A stretch of 43,015 nucleotides of DNA from Patescibacteria group bacterium UBA5194 (lineage in GTDB: Bacteria; Patescibacteriota; Gracilibacteria; BD1-5; UBA6164): the NCBI GenBank assembly GCA_002412935.1, contig DHWA01000003.1, forward strand, positions 1 to 43,015. The letters are read 5' to 3'. The notes below the pieces were generated by a model. The model did no database searches, was not told where the DNA came from, and saw only the letters and a program-made list of their open reading frames with translations. Within the stretch, counting starts at the first letter, position 1. Every line of letters starts with the position of its first letter. Below are positions 11,001 through 20,000 of the stretch, in pieces. The position numbers and the translations under genes were made by a program.

Positions 11001-11370
11001 CATAACCAAATACATATAATCATCACTTTGGATTTTTTCAATCAATACTTAGTGTAAACTGATCTTTATAAAATACATCTTTTATACTGTATCAATTCTG
11101 TTTAAATGTATAAATCAAGGTATCATATGCATGAGTTATAGGATCAGGAATCCATCTCTTTATATTATTTCATGATTCTTTATATCATTCTTCACTATAC
11201 CAAGAAGCTAATATTCAAGGAATTAAAATAGTTGGAATATCTTTTTCTTGTATATTTTCACAATTATTACTTCATAATGTTAAAATAGCTCTTTCCTCTG
11301 GTATTAGTAAAGCTTTTGTCTGTGATATTAATAATAGTGATAATAATAATATTGATAGTAACTTTTTCAT
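8089..11370 (-). CDS. Large exported LCAT-like lipase/acyltransferase
   Basis: This 1093-residue protein has a signal peptide (MKKLLSILLLSLLLISQTKA). Residues 30-520 form an alpha/beta-hydrolase related to lecithin:cholesterol acyltransferase/PDAT. Its features are PTILIPGILASWY (oxyanion-hole region), VNIVAHSMGGLVARAM with the nucleophile Ser near 163, the acid motif GGDGTVPSYNL near 445, and SHTKMPFITSVKIVDFL near 497 with the candidate catalytic His. Such enzymes hydrolyse or transfer acyl chains of lipids. The C-terminal 570 residues are beta-rich, Ig-like by appearance, and end in a lysine-rich helix. A palindromic repeat is translated in frame near residues 754-769. It is last in a four-gene block of exported or membrane proteins. 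I infer action on lipids outside the cell, possibly of a host or prey. Confidence 0.85.
9065..9107. repeat. Palindromic repeat inside the lipase gene
   Basis: TGTCATTCCCTTGAAGAAGG with GAATCTTCCTTGTATTGTAT is the inverse of the intergenic copies at 30054-30095 and 16599-16640. In the lipase it is read as SDTIQGRFPSSREGQ on the minus strand, keeping the frame because UGA is Gly. Confidence 0.75.
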
Positions 11371-11386
11371 AACATTGTTTTATAAA

Positions 11387-12295
11387 TTATTTTATTTCTT
11401 CCCAATCTCAATTAACAGTTTTTTTATATTTCAAATTTTCAGATTGTATAAACATATTTAAATGTATTCATTTTATATCATAAATATTATCTCAATATTT
11501 ATTGAGATTATTATAAAAATCTTTTTCAGTGACTTCTTTGTTTAAAAATTTAATATACTGTTCTTTTGTATATATTGAGATATCAACTAGTATTTTATCC
11601 AATGCATTTTTTTCTAAATAGTCCAATAGTTTTACATTATCCAGAAAAAAATTCTTTTCTTCTATATAATTAGTATTTATATTAGTCATCCTTCTAAGAA
11701 AATAAGCCTGAAAAGTCTTATCTTTATATTTCTCTAATATATTTTTATATCCAAATTCATTTAAGTCTTTATATATTCTCATATACAATCAAGGTTGATT
11801 TTGTATCATCGCAAACTCCAATCCATCAATACTATCATCTAAAGTCTTAAATGGTTTATATAATGTATAATCATATCAATACTTTTCAGTTAAGAAAAAA
11901 TACCTCTCTTTATTTATTATATTTTTTCAATCTTGATACATAAATAATCTTGGATGTGTTTGTAAAGTATACCATGGATTAATAAGATAAAAAAGAAGAT
12001 TTATTACTAATCAGAAAATTATTGCTCATATTCATAATCTAAGTCTATCTTTATTTGTTTTAAGCTTGATAAGAAATAAAAGCATGACTATTCATACAAC
12101 TATTCATATAATTCAAAATACCAAACTGCTTGTAACCATTTTACTATCCTTAAAAACTCATACAAGTTCGGCTCTAATTGGTATAATATAATAAAATGAG
12201 TAAAACTTTAGCATAAACCTTACAGATAAAGCTACTCATATCATTATCAGCAAAATTACTCCCAATATATTATTACTTGATTCTTTCTTTACCAT
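11387..12295 (-). CDS. Membrane protein of unknown function
   Basis: This 302-residue protein has three predicted transmembrane helices in the first 110 residues: ILGVILLIMIGVALSV, VFGIIGIVVGIVMLLFLI and LGIGAIIFGLVINLLFYLI. A large soluble domain follows, rich in Tyr, Lys and Asn. I recognise no family. The soluble part begins after NPWYTLQTHPRLFMYQ and is predicted to be largely alpha-helical. It lies 16 bp upstream of the lipase gene and 23 bp downstream of a large exported protein, so the three are probably co-transcribed. Several glycines in the membrane helices are UGA. Confidence 0.8.
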
Positions 12296-12318
12296 ACCAC
12301 TTTTAATTAAAAATTAAA

Positions 12319-14238
12319 TTATTCTCTACTTAAAAACTCTCTTAAAATCTCAATTAAATCTTCCTTTTTAGAACTAACATAAATTGCATTAATCTTTTCT
12401 AGATGTTTATCTGTTAAATAAGATATATTTTCTCCTAGTTTATCATAAAACATTACTTCATATTGCAGATTTTGGAATGAATTATAACTTATATTTTTAT
12501 CATAAAAACTGTTTCCATAAGTTATACTTTCTGTAAGTATATCTATAAATTTATTATAATTATCTAAACTATATCATTTTTTTACAAAAGTAGTATATCA
12601 AGCTTCAAAATACAATAATTTTATGTAATCTTTATAAATTACTATATCCTTTTCTTGGCTTCTATTACTTGAATAATAAAGTTCTGAAAATAAAGTTTTC
12701 AAGGTATGAGTATCATCACAATTTATATGAGATACACAATTATATAGATTATCAAACTTCTTTTTATCAATAATTTTATAATCTTTTAAATATTTATTTA
12801 TCAAAAACACTTTATCTATTTCTCTTAAAACAAAGTTATATTTCTTGTTTCAGTAATATTTATCTAATAATACTAAAAAATTATTTTTAAGTTTTACTAA
12901 ATTTTTTTCTATATATAAAAATAAATCTATAAAATCTTTTTCATTTATCCTATCAGTTTTTGACACTCAAGTTTTAAAAAGTCCGAGTTCATTAAATATA
13001 TCAAAACTTATATTTTCATCTGATATATAAGTTCCAAATATTATATTGGATAGATATAATGATGTTTTTGAATAAGTTAAATATGCTTCGTTTTCTAATA
13101 AAGATACATTTAAATATAAATCATTGAAAAGTAAATTATTACTATCTCAAGTATAAATAAAATCAAGAGCTTGTTTTTCTCTTATATAAGAGTCTAAAAA
13201 CGGTTTATTTATAAATAATTCTGATTTCTGAAAAATTCAGTTTTTATCAAAAAATGAAGCTTCACAAGTGAAATATTTTTTCAATAGACTATCATCAATT
13301 ATATATTTTCAATTAATTAAAAAATCATCAATTATTGTATTTAAATTATCATTACACTTTAATTTTATTTTAGATTCTACAGTCACAGTATCTGGAATAT
13401 TTAAAACAAGTTCATTATTTAAAAGATTTAAAAAAAGTCATCATTCTTTCTTCTTTCCCTGATAATTAACAGTTACAACATCACTATAAAATCAATAATT
13501 ATAACAATTATTGTAAACAACAATAAAATATGAATAATTTGTTCATGAATTTAAAGAGAAATCTTCAAAATTATCTATTCAATCGACCACAAGATATTCT
13601 TTAAATTCTGGTGAAATTTTGATGATTTTTATTTTTTCTTTTGATTGATTTTGCCAAGAAAGACTTATATAATCAAGTAATCAATTATTTTTTATTTCAA
13701 CTTTTATATTACTTGCATTTTGTGGAACACTACATGATTTTAAATCTGATGAAGCTCACAATGTTGGTACAGAATCATTAGAATTTTCACTAATATATTT
13801 TATCAAAGGATAATCTAAAAAATTATTTTCTAGGACTTGATTATCATAAACTAAAGTATTACTATCAAAATTCTTCATAAATCATAAAGGAGCAATACTA
13901 TTAACTGGAGTTTTAGAAGTTCTATTAGTTCCCAAAAATCATATACTACTCCAAAGTTCAGGACTTATAGTATAATTATATTTATTTCAAATATATCATA
14001 AAAACTCAGATTCAAATTCTTGACTAAAAGTATCTATAAAATTACTTCAAAAATAACCAAATATATTACTTTGGTAAGATGAATTAAAGTTTTGTAGATT
14101 ATCTATTGATTCTATTGTATTTCCAGAAGAACATAAGTTATCTCATTCATTATATCAATCACAAAAATAAGCATCAGCAATGCCTCATAAAAAAAGTGTT
14201 GTGAAAAATATAAAAATTAAAAATATTTTTTTTATCAT
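12319..14238 (-). CDS. Large exported protein of unknown function
   Basis: This 639-residue protein has a signal peptide (MIKKIFLIFIFFTTLFLGG, cleavage expected after IADA). The N-terminal third has paired cysteines (YFCDGYNEGDNLCSSG) and a segment near 200-270 that resembles a fibronectin/Ig-like beta domain (LDYISLSWQNQSKEKIKIIK and YSYFIVVYNNC). The C-terminal 300 residues are predicted helical, with many Tyr, Lys and Asp and no transmembrane segment. I recognise no catalytic motif. It is 6 bp downstream of the beta-helix gene and is probably translated from the same mRNA. It could be a structural surface protein or a partner of the lipase. Confidence 0.8.
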
Positions 14239-14244
14239 AATTTA

Positions 14245-15477
14245 CTACCAAGAAAAAATAGCATAAACTGTATTAGCCAATGAAGGTACGTCTTGTCATG
14301 TAATTTCTTTATACAATGATGTACTACTATAATTTAATCTAAACATATCATTTGCATAAAGTTTTTGAAATACCCATCAAATTCATTTAGTTCATAAATT
14401 ATCCAGGCGATAGTTTTTTCTCAGATTTCTTATATCATAAGTATCTGTATAATCTCAAGAAAATACATTGTTTATAATATTTCTATTTTTTGAAATATCT
14501 ATTGTATTTGTATTTTCAATTAAATTATTTATAAAAATTCAATACTTTAAATTAGTATCATTTTGTCAAAGATAAAAATTATTAAAATTTGAAAATTTGT
14601 TGTTTATAAATGAAGCATTTCTAGTATTTTCTGTTGTAAAATTATTTCATCCAAAATCTATCTCATTTGACATCAAAGTAAAAAAATCAAAATCATATCA
14701 AGCTAAAACAGCTCACATTTCCATAAACTTTATATCATAAATTCAAGTAGAATAATTATTTATAAAATTTATCTTACTATCCTTAACTATCATAGGAGTA
14801 TGAAAATTGTAATTTCAATTTACTTCTACATTAATAGTTGAGTTTTTTATATATTGAAAAGGGTTATAATGATAAAAAGAACTATAATAATTTCCCGGTG
14901 ACCATATATAAGCAATTGTAGTTTGTCATATTTCAGTTCAAGGCAAAAGTTTTATATATGAATTTATAATTTTAATTCAATAATTCATATATAAATAAAT
15001 AGAAACTCATGGTGAAGTAAAATAATAACCTATTGAATTACTCAAAAATTTTGCATTATCAAAAATTATATTTCCTTTTCAAGGAGGTATATCAAAAGTA
15101 ATATCACTTATAGAGAGTCCATTATCTCAAACTCATTCTATTTTTAAAAAATTTTTGTATGTGTATCAATCAAAATTAAGTGAAGTTTGAGTTGTTCATT
15201 GCCTCATTAAAGTACAATTAACTTTTATATTGAAAATTATTCAGCTTTGTGTACTCAAAGATCATGTATTTATGTATGTATTTATATAATTTATAGTTTT
15301 TTCTATTCATTCATTTAATGTCTTATAAGATTTTGTTGAATCAAAAGGAGTTCAAGATGAATCACTTCAATTTAAACAGTCTATAGAAGTATAATCATTT
15401 TGGTAATCAGAGGCAGCAAATACATGTAAATTTACAAAACAAAAAAATCCAAGTATAAAAAGGATAACTTTTCTCAT
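14245..15477 (-). CDS. Exported, Asn-rich, probably beta-helical protein
   Basis: This 410-residue protein has a signal peptide (MRKVILFILGFFCFVNLHVF) and a single early cysteine pair region. After residue 60 it shows short repeated strands rich in Asn, Ile, Phe and Gly (for example IIFDNAKFLSNS, IKIINSYIKLL, NNFTTENTRNASFINNKFS, IFINNLIENTNTIDISKN). This pattern is typical of right-handed parallel beta-helix proteins such as adhesins and polysaccharide lyases. I see no catalytic motif, so a structural or binding role is as likely as an enzyme. It is the first gene of the exported-protein operon and follows the palindromic promoter at 15512-15551. Confidence 0.8.
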
Positions 15478-15511
15478 AAAAACAAACAATTAAAAAAATA
15501 AATTTATTTAT

Positions 15512-15551
15512 TACAATACTCGTATTATATACAATATAATATAAAATCAAG
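15512..15551 (-). promoter_or_regulatory. Palindrome-bearing promoter of the exported-protein operon
   Basis: On the minus strand, CTTGATTTTATATTATATTG is followed by TATATAATACGAGTATTG, giving TTGATT-N15-TATAAT with AATAC-GA-GTATT at the -10. It is nearly identical to 8041-8086 and 16438-16478. It ends about 35 bp before the ATG at 15477. Confidence 0.6.
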
Positions 15552-15594
15552 AATATTTTAAAAAATCTAATTTTAAAAACATAAGTTATATTAA

Positions 15595-16419
15595 CTACTT
15601 CAACTTTTTCTTTTCCACACTTTTCAAAAATCTCTCTCAACTTATCACTCTTTTTCAAGTTTTTGCTTCTATCTCTTTTCTAGCATTCCCTGCGACTTCT
15701 CATCACTTTTTTGCAACTTTTTTATTTTCTTCTAATCATTTTGGTTTTTCTTTTTTGCCTATTTCTGTAGTTGTAGCTTCTGCTAACATATTTAAGATAA
15801 TTTCAAGATTTGTCATATTGTCTCTTAAATTCTCTTTTTTTAATCATTTTACATCTTTATATTGTCTTGTACTCATTCAAGCCCAAGCTCTTGTAATTTC
15901 ATCTGTCAATATTCAATATTCTTTATTTAATACTCATGATTTTGTCCATTCATCAGTGAGTTGTTTCCTTACTTCTATACTTTTTAATCTTTGGTTTATC
16001 CAATCTTCACTATATCATTTTGCAAGATAATTATTTAATGCTCTGTTTATAGCTAATTCTGGATCTTCAGTTTCTTCAACTCTTTCATAACCTACTTTAG
16101 CAAGCCATAATTTAAAAGGTTCAGCATTTTTTGATGGAATTGATTGAATTATACGAAATATAGTTTCTGTATCTGCTACATCTGTTTTATAATTTTTTCA
16201 ATCTGAAGCCATTAATTTCAGTTGGTGACATTTTGTCACCGACTCACTTCATTCTTCTTTTAATCTTTGTTTTAGTTTATTCCAATATTTTCTTGAATCT
16301 TTACTATCTGATAAAGTTCAAACAATATCAACAACCGAAAAATACCAATTTTCAGTAATATCATCCCAAATTCTTCTAATTTGTTTTCAATTAAATATTG
16401 CAAGATTTGTATTTTTCAT
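15595..16419 (-). CDS. Bro-N domain protein
   Basis: This 274-residue protein has an N-terminal Bro-N domain: IFNGKQIRRIWDDITENWYF, SVVDIVGTLSDSKDSRKYW, KCHQLKLMASDGKNYKTDVAD and ETIFRIIQSIPSKNAEPFK. A helical part follows (WLAKVGYERVEETEDPELA), with a C-terminal motif ARKEIEAKTGKRVISGERFL. Proteins of this form are frequent in Patescibacteria, phages and mobile islands. Bro-N is thought to bind DNA, but the role of chromosomal copies is not known. It stops at TAG at 15595. Another frame there runs on much further, but the conserved EAKTGKRVIS ending fixes the true frame. It has its own copy of the shared palindromic promoter. Confidence 0.88.
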
Positions 16420-16437
16420 ATATTGCTGAATTACAAA

Positions 16438-16478
16438 CTATAATACTCACATTATACACAGTTTAATATAAAATCAAG
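16438..16478 (-). promoter_or_regulatory. Shared promoter upstream of the Bro-N gene
   Basis: On the minus strand, CTTGATTTTATATTAAACTG is followed by TGTATAATGTGAGTATTATAG. TTGATT, the spacer and TATAAT match the other two copies. The palindrome is imperfect here (ATAATgtgagtATTAT), so binding may be weaker. Confidence 0.55.
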
Positions 16479-16484
16479 AATATT

Positions 16485-16513
16485 TAAAAAAATCTCTAGT
16501 TATAAGCTAGAGA
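16485..16513 (-). terminator. Terminator between murE and the Bro-N gene
   Basis: TCTCTAG and CTAGAGA (16493-16499, 16507-16513) form a 7-bp stem with a 7-nt loop, followed on the minus strand by UUUUUUU. It would end transcription from murE before the Bro-N promoter. Confidence 0.65.
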
Positions 16514-16535
16514 AATTAAAGGAATATTTTCTTAT

Positions 16536-16675
16536 GATTCTGAAACGAGTTCAGAGTGCTTGCGAAAATAGTCCTTTAAAGAGAAAATAGATACATCTAG
16601 ATACAATACAACGAAGATTCCCGACTTCTCGGGAATGACAAATACTGGATTGCTTCGTTACTCTCGCAATGACAA
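16536..16675. repeat. Cluster of three palindromic repeats downstream of murE
   Basis: There are three units. GATTCTGAAACGAGTTCAGAGT is at 16536-16557. The AGATACAATACAA...GGGAATGACA family (also at 30054 and 9065) is at 16599-16640. GGATTGCTTCG...CGCAATGACA (inverse of 6847) is at 16648-16675, ending at the murE stop codon. I see no gene in this stretch. Confidence 0.7.
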
Positions 16676-17980
16676 TTACTTCTCCCCCTCCATCTCCCCC
16701 AAAATCCCCTCAATCACATCCCTATCATGCCATTCTACTGGTCATGCATTTGTTAGCATTAGGTGTTCATCTCACTTACCTGCGATAAGTATAACATCAT
16801 ATTCTTCTGCTGTTAATAAGGCTGTTCTAATAGCTTCTTTTCTGTCTGTGATTACCCAAAAATTGTCTCATTCTTTTCTTTCTATTCCTGGAATTACATC
16901 TTTTATTATACTTTCAGTTTTTTCTGAATAATCATCATCTTGTGTCAAAACTACTACATCTGATTTATCTGAAACTATCTTTCACATAATTGGTCTTTTG
17001 GTCTTATCTCTATCACCTGTCGCTCAAAATACAGTAATAATCCTTTTAACTCATTCTATTGATCTGATGGTATCAAGTACTTGTACCAAAGCATCTGGAG
17101 TATGTGCATAATCTACAAATATTTTGAATTTTCAATTATTTTCTACTTCTTCCATTCTTCAAGCTACTCAGTTTATTGATTTTATTACTTTTTGTATTTG
17201 TTCAGGTTTTAATCAAAAAGCTATAAATACTCAGATAGAAGCCAATATATTGTAAATATTAAAAGTTCATCTCAATGGTGTATCTATTGTAAATTTAGAT
17301 CAAGCAATTTTTACATCAAAACTTGTTCATTCAAAAGTACTTTTTACATTATCAAATTTGATTGTAGAAGAACTATCTTTTCAGTATGTATACAAATTAT
17401 CAAAAGTCTCAGCCAGAAATAAATCCTTATAATCTGATTCATTATTGATTATTGCTATTTTTTTAACTCATTGTTTTCTCTTGTAAATGATTAAATTTTT
17501 GAAAAGTTGAAGTTTTGTATCTACATAATTATCCATAGTTTTATGTAAATCTAGATGATCCTGAGTTATATTTGTAAGTACAGCAAAATCATAGTTTAAT
17601 CCAAAATTTCTATTCATCAAAATAGAATGAGAACTTGTTTCTATAACTGCGATAGTACATCATCTTTCTTTTGCTTGTTTTAATAATTTTTGTAATACAA
17701 AGGCATCTGGTGAAGTCATTTTTGTATTATTTACTACTTCTTCATCTCACATAATTATGTTTATAGTTGAAAACATAAATACCTTGTATCAAGCTTCCCT
17801 TAATCATTTTGCTATGATATTTGTAGTTGTAGTTTTTCAGTTTGTCCCAGTTATCCCAATTACAGTCATCTTCTGACTTGGAAATCCATAAACAATATTA
17901 GCCAATATTGCTCTAACTTTATGATACATAAGCCTCAAAGGATTATCAAGAGAAACCATTTTTTTAAAATTTAAACTCAT
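16676..17980 (-). CDS. murE: UDP-N-acetylmuramyl-tripeptide synthetase (MurE-type Mur ligase), short form
   Basis: This 434-residue Mur ligase would add the third amino acid to the peptidoglycan stem peptide in the cytoplasm. ATP-binding GITGTNGKTTTTNI is at residues 42-55, followed by VIETSSHSILMNR, TNITQDHLDLHKT, FVDYAHTPDALVQVL and VFGATGDRDKTKRPIMGKI. The usual N-terminal UDP-binding domain of about 90 residues is reduced to some 40 residues. The DNPR motif of diaminopimelate-adding enzymes is absent; the aligned stretch reads TQDDDYSEKT, so the amino acid cannot be assigned. The P-loop Gly of TNGKT is UGA. Murein synthesis is implied, but no other mur gene is in the window. Confidence 0.85.
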
Positions 17981-18008
17981 AATTTTATAGTTAAGAGCTA
18001 AGATTTTT

Positions 18009-18127
18009 TGTCATTGTCTGGCTTGACCTGACAATCTAGTGTACAATCTCTATAAATACTTAATTCATTTCAAATATTTTAATAAAGTTTTTATGACTGG
18101 ATACTCGTATCAAGCACGAGTATGACA
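18009..18127. repeat. Two palindromic repeats upstream of murE
   Basis: TGTCATTGTCTGGCTTGACC with TGACAATCT lies at 18009-18037. GACTGGATACTCGTATCAAG with CACGAGTATGACA lies at 18095-18127. Both are self-complementary and end in TGTCAT or ATGACA like the other families here. Confidence 0.65.
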
Positions 18128-18149
18128 TTTTTAATTACATTTATACTCA

Positions 18150-18674
18150 CTAAAACTCAGTATATGGCATATTATAATACTCAAACAAACCTCTAGATCC
18201 AAAAGTCTTTCTCACATTATTTTGCAGTCAAAGTTTTTCTATCCAAAGATTAATTTCTTCATCACTACTTGCTTCAATTTCAAGAAATGTAGGAATTCAT
18301 TCATATTCATCTATATCAAATTCTAAATGATCAATTTTATATGAAAGTCTTTGTTTTACTTTCTCTCTAGTAGGTACTAAACCATACTTTTCCAAAGTTT
18401 TTTTAAATCATTCTATATCAGTAACCACACATTCCGTTTCTTGGGAAATTCTGATATCTGTTTTACTTTCCTTTTTCTTAATTGTATATAGATTACAATC
18501 TCATTTTGTTCTCAATCTAAAAAGTCTTTTTTTGTCTTCCATTTTAGAGTTTGCATAATCATAATAAGTATCACAAACTGTATCTTCAAAAGTCTTTACA
18601 GCACCTAATTCCTCAAGTTTTTTTATCAACTCTTCTTTGTTTATTTCTAGTATCTTAATTTCTTTTTCTAACAT
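18150..18674 (-). CDS. CYTH-domain protein (class IV adenylate cyclase/ThTPase superfamily)
   Basis: This 174-residue protein has the complete CYTH fold. The N-terminal EKEIKIL (ExExK) is followed by DTYYDYAN, RLFRLRTKGD, YTIKKKES, RISQETECVV, REKVKQRLSYKID, LEFDIDEYEG and FLEIEASSDE. CYTH enzymes use a tunnel of acidic and basic residues to act on triphosphates such as ATP, thiamine triphosphate or inorganic triphosphate with Mg or Mn. The YD..D and IDEYEG strands fit CyaB-like members. Whether it makes cAMP cannot be told. It lies 18 bp downstream of a second, larger CYTH gene and is almost certainly in the same operon. Confidence 0.88.
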
Positions 18675-18692
18675 TATTATATTTAATTTAAT

Positions 18693-19916
18693 TTAATTAA
18701 TTACTTTCTTTGGTTCATCAGTTAATTTATTATCTAAAAATTTTGTACTTCACGTAGCCATTCTTGGATATTTACTTTCATCATCAAGTCATAATGTTTC
18801 TAAACATTTTGTTATACTTGTAGTTTCAGAAGCTTCAATTTCCATCATTTCTTGTTTTCAATCATATTTATCAATATCAAATTTTGTCCATCATCAAAAT
18901 TCTTTATCAGATTCAATTGCATATGAAATCCTATCCTTCTTTTTCTTACGAGTTTCAGTAAATCATGCTGAAGTAATTGCATTTCTAAATAAATCAAAAT
19001 CTACAATTTCAAATTCTTGTTCAAAACATGTTCTTGTTTCAACCTTTCTTTCAACAGCAAACCTCTCAAACATTTTTTGCTCATCATCTGTTAATTTTCT
19101 TTTAATTGTATAATAATACTTAGGAGTTCATCATCATTTTGGTGTTTTTTTTCTGATTCTAAAAGTACTTTTATAAGTATTATCTCATAATTTTGTTCTT
19201 AAATTATTGTTTTTATTATCATAATCATAATAAGTATCTTCAATTTCTCACTCAAATGTCTTTTTTGCTCAATGTTTTTTTAGTTTTTTAATTATATCAT
19301 CTTTAGCTCATCATATATTACATATTTTAACTTCTTCTTCTATTTCATGTTTATTAACAATATTTCAAGATAATTTTATAAATCAATATGAATGTAAAAC
19401 CATTAAAAATGTAGTCAAAGTTGGATCTTTTAAAACATGATATATTATTTCTCAAGTTTTATCATATACATCTTTGAGTCTATCAGAATATTTACTTGTA
19501 TCAAATCATATTGAATCAAGTACTCTTAATATCCATAAAATTAATACTCTATAAGATATATTTTGAATCAATTTATTTAATTTCTTATTATCATTTATAT
19601 AATTATTTAATTTTTCAGATTTGTTTTTTCATAATATTTTCATAACCTCTTCTGCAACCCTATCTATTTCTGATTCAATTTTTTCAGCAGTTAATAATTT
19701 TTTTTCATCATTTAATAATATATCATTACTTAATCATTGAATACATTGTCTAGATGTAGAAGATCACTCTGATTCATCAAGTTTAATTAATAAATCTTCA
19801 AATATTACTGAATGGAAATCTCATGATTCTTTTTGTCATAAAAAATCTTCTATTATTTTCTTTTCATTTCATTTAAATACCGTTAATCATGAACTTCTAT
19901 TCTCTGCATTATACAT
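18693..19916 (-). CDS. Two-part protein: helical N-terminus and CYTH domain
   Basis: This 407-residue protein has a first part of about 200 residues that I do not recognise. It is helical (QNISYRVLILWILRVLDSIG and DPTLTTFLMVLHSYGFIKLS) without a clear signal peptide. From HEIEEEVKICNI onwards it is a CYTH domain: IEDTYYDYDN, STFRIRKK, KYYYTIKRK, VETRTCFEQEFEI, KKKKDRISYAIE, FDIDKYDGKQ and MMEIEASE. The first E of the usual ExExK appears as EIEEEVK. It is a larger neighbour of the CYTH gene at 18150-18674. Three UGA codons occur in a row (TPKGGGTPK). The helical part might sense a ligand or partner, but that is a guess. Confidence 0.82.
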
Positions 19917-19934
19917 TTATAAATTACTTTTAAA

Positions 19935-20000
19935 AATTAAATATGATTTTAAATTAATACTTGTTTTTATGTTTTTGTCAATAAAAAATCATATTTAATT
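19935..20000 (-). terminator. Long hairpin at the end of pnp
   Basis: AATTAAATATGATTTT (19935-19950) and AAAATCATATTTAATT (19985-20000) are perfectly complementary over 16 bp with a 34-nt loop. A short U-rich tail follows on the minus strand. The right arm overlaps the pnp stop codon. It is probably the pnp terminator or a 3' stabilising structure. Confidence 0.5.

Noticed and set aside
15323..15595. Possible long C-terminal extension of the Bro-N protein overlapping the next gene
   Set aside because: The extension is in a different frame; the conserved EAKTGKRVIS ending leads to a TAG at 15595.
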